A stretch of DNA of 64,000 nt, taken from assembly GCA_021029095.1 (NCBI GenBank), contig JAJOHG010000007.1, forward strand, positions 310,001-374,000, read 5' to 3'. Under the pieces are notes generated by a model, which saw nothing but the letters and a program-made list of their open reading frames with translations, ran no database searches and was not told where the DNA came from. The translations under genes were made by a program, and so were the position numbers. The stretch is from Phellopilus nigrolimitatus (Eukaryota > Basidiomycota > Agaricomycetes > Hymenochaetales > Hymenochaetaceae). Of this stretch, positions 61,808 through 64,000 are shown piece after piece (the stretch's first letter is position 1; every line of letters begins with the position of its first letter).

Positions 61808-63362
61808 ATGTTTCATTCCTTCCGATCGATGGGGATCTGACAGGGTCGTGTAAAGAGTCACCTCTCGTACTGATTCAGCCACATTCCGACGGAGTCAATC
61901 CCCCTCGCTCACCTCCAACCGCCCTTAATTCTCCTATCGGTGTCGCGGACATTCTCGCCGAGATATTTACCTGGGCTCTCCCGACATACGAGGAAAGATT
62001 GGACCTCAATGATTGGAACAAAATTACACCTTGTAACGTTGCTGCCGTTTGCCGCTTTTGGCGGAATACTGCCCTCTCACATACCACCCTTTGGTCGACG
62101 ATCAAGTGGATTGGAACAACATCGACACACGGTGGCGTTTGTTTCCCATGGGAAATGTTTCTCACATATCTGCGCAGATCGGGCGAGGCACCTTTAAGCT
62201 TGAAGCTCGGTCCTCCCTTCTTCAAAAACATGGATTTGAACAGACTCTTGTCAACGATCAGCGAGCATCAGCACCATTGCAAACATGTAGATATTTCATC
62301 CGTCGGCTGGCCTTACAATCAGTATACATATATAACAAACTCTCTGGTCCTTAAAGATACGCCTTTCCTCGACACGCTTTTCCTAAGTTTTGAGCTTGAA
62401 GAAGTGCATGTGCGCTTATCAGATGCTCCTCTTTTGAAGACTCTTACACTCGACTGCCGTAGTGGTTTCTCCCTTCAGGTCGATGCGCCTGTTTTAGCGA
62501 GCTTGACATCTGTCACATTATACTCCAAGCATCCCTCTCAGCCCTCTACACAAGATTGCTTGACACTCCTGCAAGCCTCTCCCGCATTAATCCATTTTAG
62601 CGCGCATATCTCCGATGAAGGCACGGTTCTTACCGAAGGACAAAATACGGAAACAATCAGTATTCCCAGTCTTACGACATTCGAGCTCAAATCGTATCCA
62701 TCAGTTTCCCGTCACATTCTTCGCTTGCTGCATCTCCCAGGCTTACAAGAACTGACTGTTGGGTCATGCAATCCTGGAAGAACTCAGGATGCGCTTGGGG
62801 TTCGTGCCCTGCTGTCGCAATCTCACGCAGACGTCGAGGAGCTTAAATTGGAGTGTGGTATCGGGGAGGTCGCACAATGCTTGGGTCTGTCGGCGACTCT
62901 GAAAGCGCTCATATTGACCCGATTGCCTAATGACGAGGAGCAGCTGCGCGACCTTATTGCACTCCTCACTTTAAAGGTGGGGGCACAGTTTCTGTGTCCA
63001 AATCTCGAAACCATCAGATTTGATGATTGCTATGTGTTGCCCATGTGTGCGGAGGAGTTAGCGCGTATGATCCTCTCGCGCTGGGATCCGCCAAAGGGTT
63101 CAAGATACCTGCGTCAGGTGTCCTTCTGTCATTGTGATCTAGCGGAAGGTTCAGCTCTTTCCATGGACGCAAGGATAGCTCGGTGTCGGGATGAAGGTCT
63201 AGTTCTCCAATTTATCGAAGATTTATGGGCAGTGATGACGGGGACTACGAAGACGAACCTGGGGACGATGACTATTTTGGAGACGAATTTTACGGCTCCG
63301 AGGATGACTATAGCTTTGAGCCTGACCTGGAAACAGCAGCGACTACTATGACCCGACGATGA
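61808..63362 (+). CDS. F-box/LRR-like protein, copy 2 (start and tail out of frame)
   Basis: Paralogue of the gene at 59164, with the same F-box segment (TWALPTYEERLDLNDWNKIT, AAVCRFWRNTALSHTTLWS) and repeats (ELEEVHVRLSDAPLLKTLTL). Compared with copy 1, one base is missing between the equivalent ATG (61808) and the body of the gene, so the ATG frame meets a stop after ten codons. The body is open from about 61840 to beyond 63200 without an in-frame ATG upstream of the F-box. Near 63215-63230 a second shift moves the acidic tail (SDDGDYEDEPGDDDYFGDEF) into another frame, ending at 63362. This may be an early pseudogene, or an intact gene with two sequence errors. Confidence 0.65.
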
Positions 63363-64000
63363 CCCCCACCGATTTCAGCAATGAGTGGTGTAGGAGGGCT
63401 TGCGGTAATCGAAGTCATGTCCCAGTTTAAATGGAAGTTGTACTTTCTTCTTCTCTACTCTACTGCCCCACTTTCAAAGAATGACCACGTACAGACCCTC
63501 TTGGACGCTCGAGTTTCTTCTTCGACATAGGTAACGCAAGGACAAGGCTCACAAAATCTGTATACACGTTAGTCTCTCCCTGTCTGTCTCGGTTCTCTAT
63601 ACAAAATGTTTTACGAGTTGCATGAGAATCGCCTCGTGGGCCGGTCCGTGTTCTTTTTTTTTATTTTCATTGTTTTGAATTTACATTTTAAACGCCTCGG
63701 TCTATTGGACTACAATGTTTTTGCTGTTTTTCTGTATGCTTTCGTTACTTCTCTGCTGCTTTAAACTGGCTCGTTGTATCTGCCACGGTCCACTCGTAGC
63801 CTTCTATCGTGCTGTATAAGTACTCAGTATGTAGTCTCTTGCACCTGTTTTTATTCGTTGTAAAAATGTACTTACTTTTTTTTTTTTCTTCACTGATCTG
63901 GCCAGAATCGGCATTGAGTACCAGAGCTAGTGATCGGTTTGCACATCAGATTTGGAGAAATACAAGAAGTGCACTGAAACACTTCCTTACCCAGCAATAG
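63363..64000. other. 3' flank of F-box copy 2
   Basis: Matches the sequence after copy 1 up to about 63900, then diverges. It contains long T tracts. No gene is supported up to the window edge. Confidence 0.5.

Larger units (their letters stand above)
58536..64000 (+). repeat. Tandem segmental duplication of an F-box/LRR unit
   Basis: Two direct copies of a unit of about 2.7 kb: unit 1 from about 58536 to 61250, unit 2 from about 61265 to the window end. The copies share 5' flank, gene and 3' flank. Both flanks contain landmarks such as CTCGCATGTATAGTTATAC and TATCTGCC.CGGTCCACTCGTA. Similarity runs beyond coding sequence, so this is a DNA-level duplication and not retroposition. Unit 2 lacks some blocks of the 5' flank. 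Confidence 0.9.

Overview
This window is nuclear DNA from a filamentous basidiomycete, most likely an Agaricomycete. The genes are dense and mostly single copy. They are cut by many short introns (about 50-70 nt, GT-AG, with CTAAC/CTGAC-like branch sites). Coding sequence is GC-rich and the gaps are AT-rich. The protein set is fungal: a Rho1 exchange factor with two DH domains, a Crh-type GH16 enzyme, an AAT amino acid permease and F-box/LRR families. There are no bacterial operons, CRISPR arrays or intact transposons that I can see. No tRNA or rRNA gene was recognised.

Layout: 1-7.6 kb holds the tail of a probable transcription regulator, RNA polymerase III subunit RPC25 (-), a Rim2-type mitochondrial pyrimidine-nucleotide carrier (+), a 4HBT thioesterase (-) and the Rps2 chaperone TSR4/PDCD2 (+). 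From 8.3 to 15.4 kb lies a head-to-tail array of four paralogous two-exon genes of unknown function. Each copy has its own well-conserved promoter. From 16.2 to 31.4 kb are a CUE/CCCH/DUF1771/Smr nuclease-like protein (+), a coiled-coil protein (+), a large ROM2-type RhoGEF (-) and the tRNA m3C32 methyltransferase TRM140 (+). From 32.7 to 37.3 kb are a small repeat-built coiled-coil protein (+) and an amino acid permease (-) containing micro-exons of 7, 9 and 12 nt. A 3.6 kb gene-poor stretch follows. From 40.9 to 54.6 kb are an Msc2/ZnT5-like zinc transporter (+), mitochondrial ribosomal protein uL23m (-), a flavin-reductase-like protein (+), DNA polymerase alpha POL1 (-) and a Dcr2-like phosphoesterase (+). 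From 54.8 kb to the end are a GH16 Crh-like enzyme (+), a decayed F-box/LRR fragment (-), ribosomal protein RPL11 (+) and a roughly 2.7 kb tandem duplication of an F-box/LRR gene.

Many clearly conserved genes carry isolated 1-nt insertions or deletions. POL1, whose C-terminal sequence is almost invariant, carries two that cancel each other. The economical reading is that the underlying assembly has residual indel errors, so the broken frames noted below should not be taken as pseudogenes without checking reads.

The best candidate for something undescribed is the four-gene array at 8.3-15.4 kb. Its disordered Ser/Pro-rich products keep their sequence at both ends, and a 13-nt upstream element sits 353-363 bp from every start codon. 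Most conserved genes here are housekeeping genes (transcription, replication, translation, cell wall integrity, metal and amino acid transport) and do not form a metabolic cluster.
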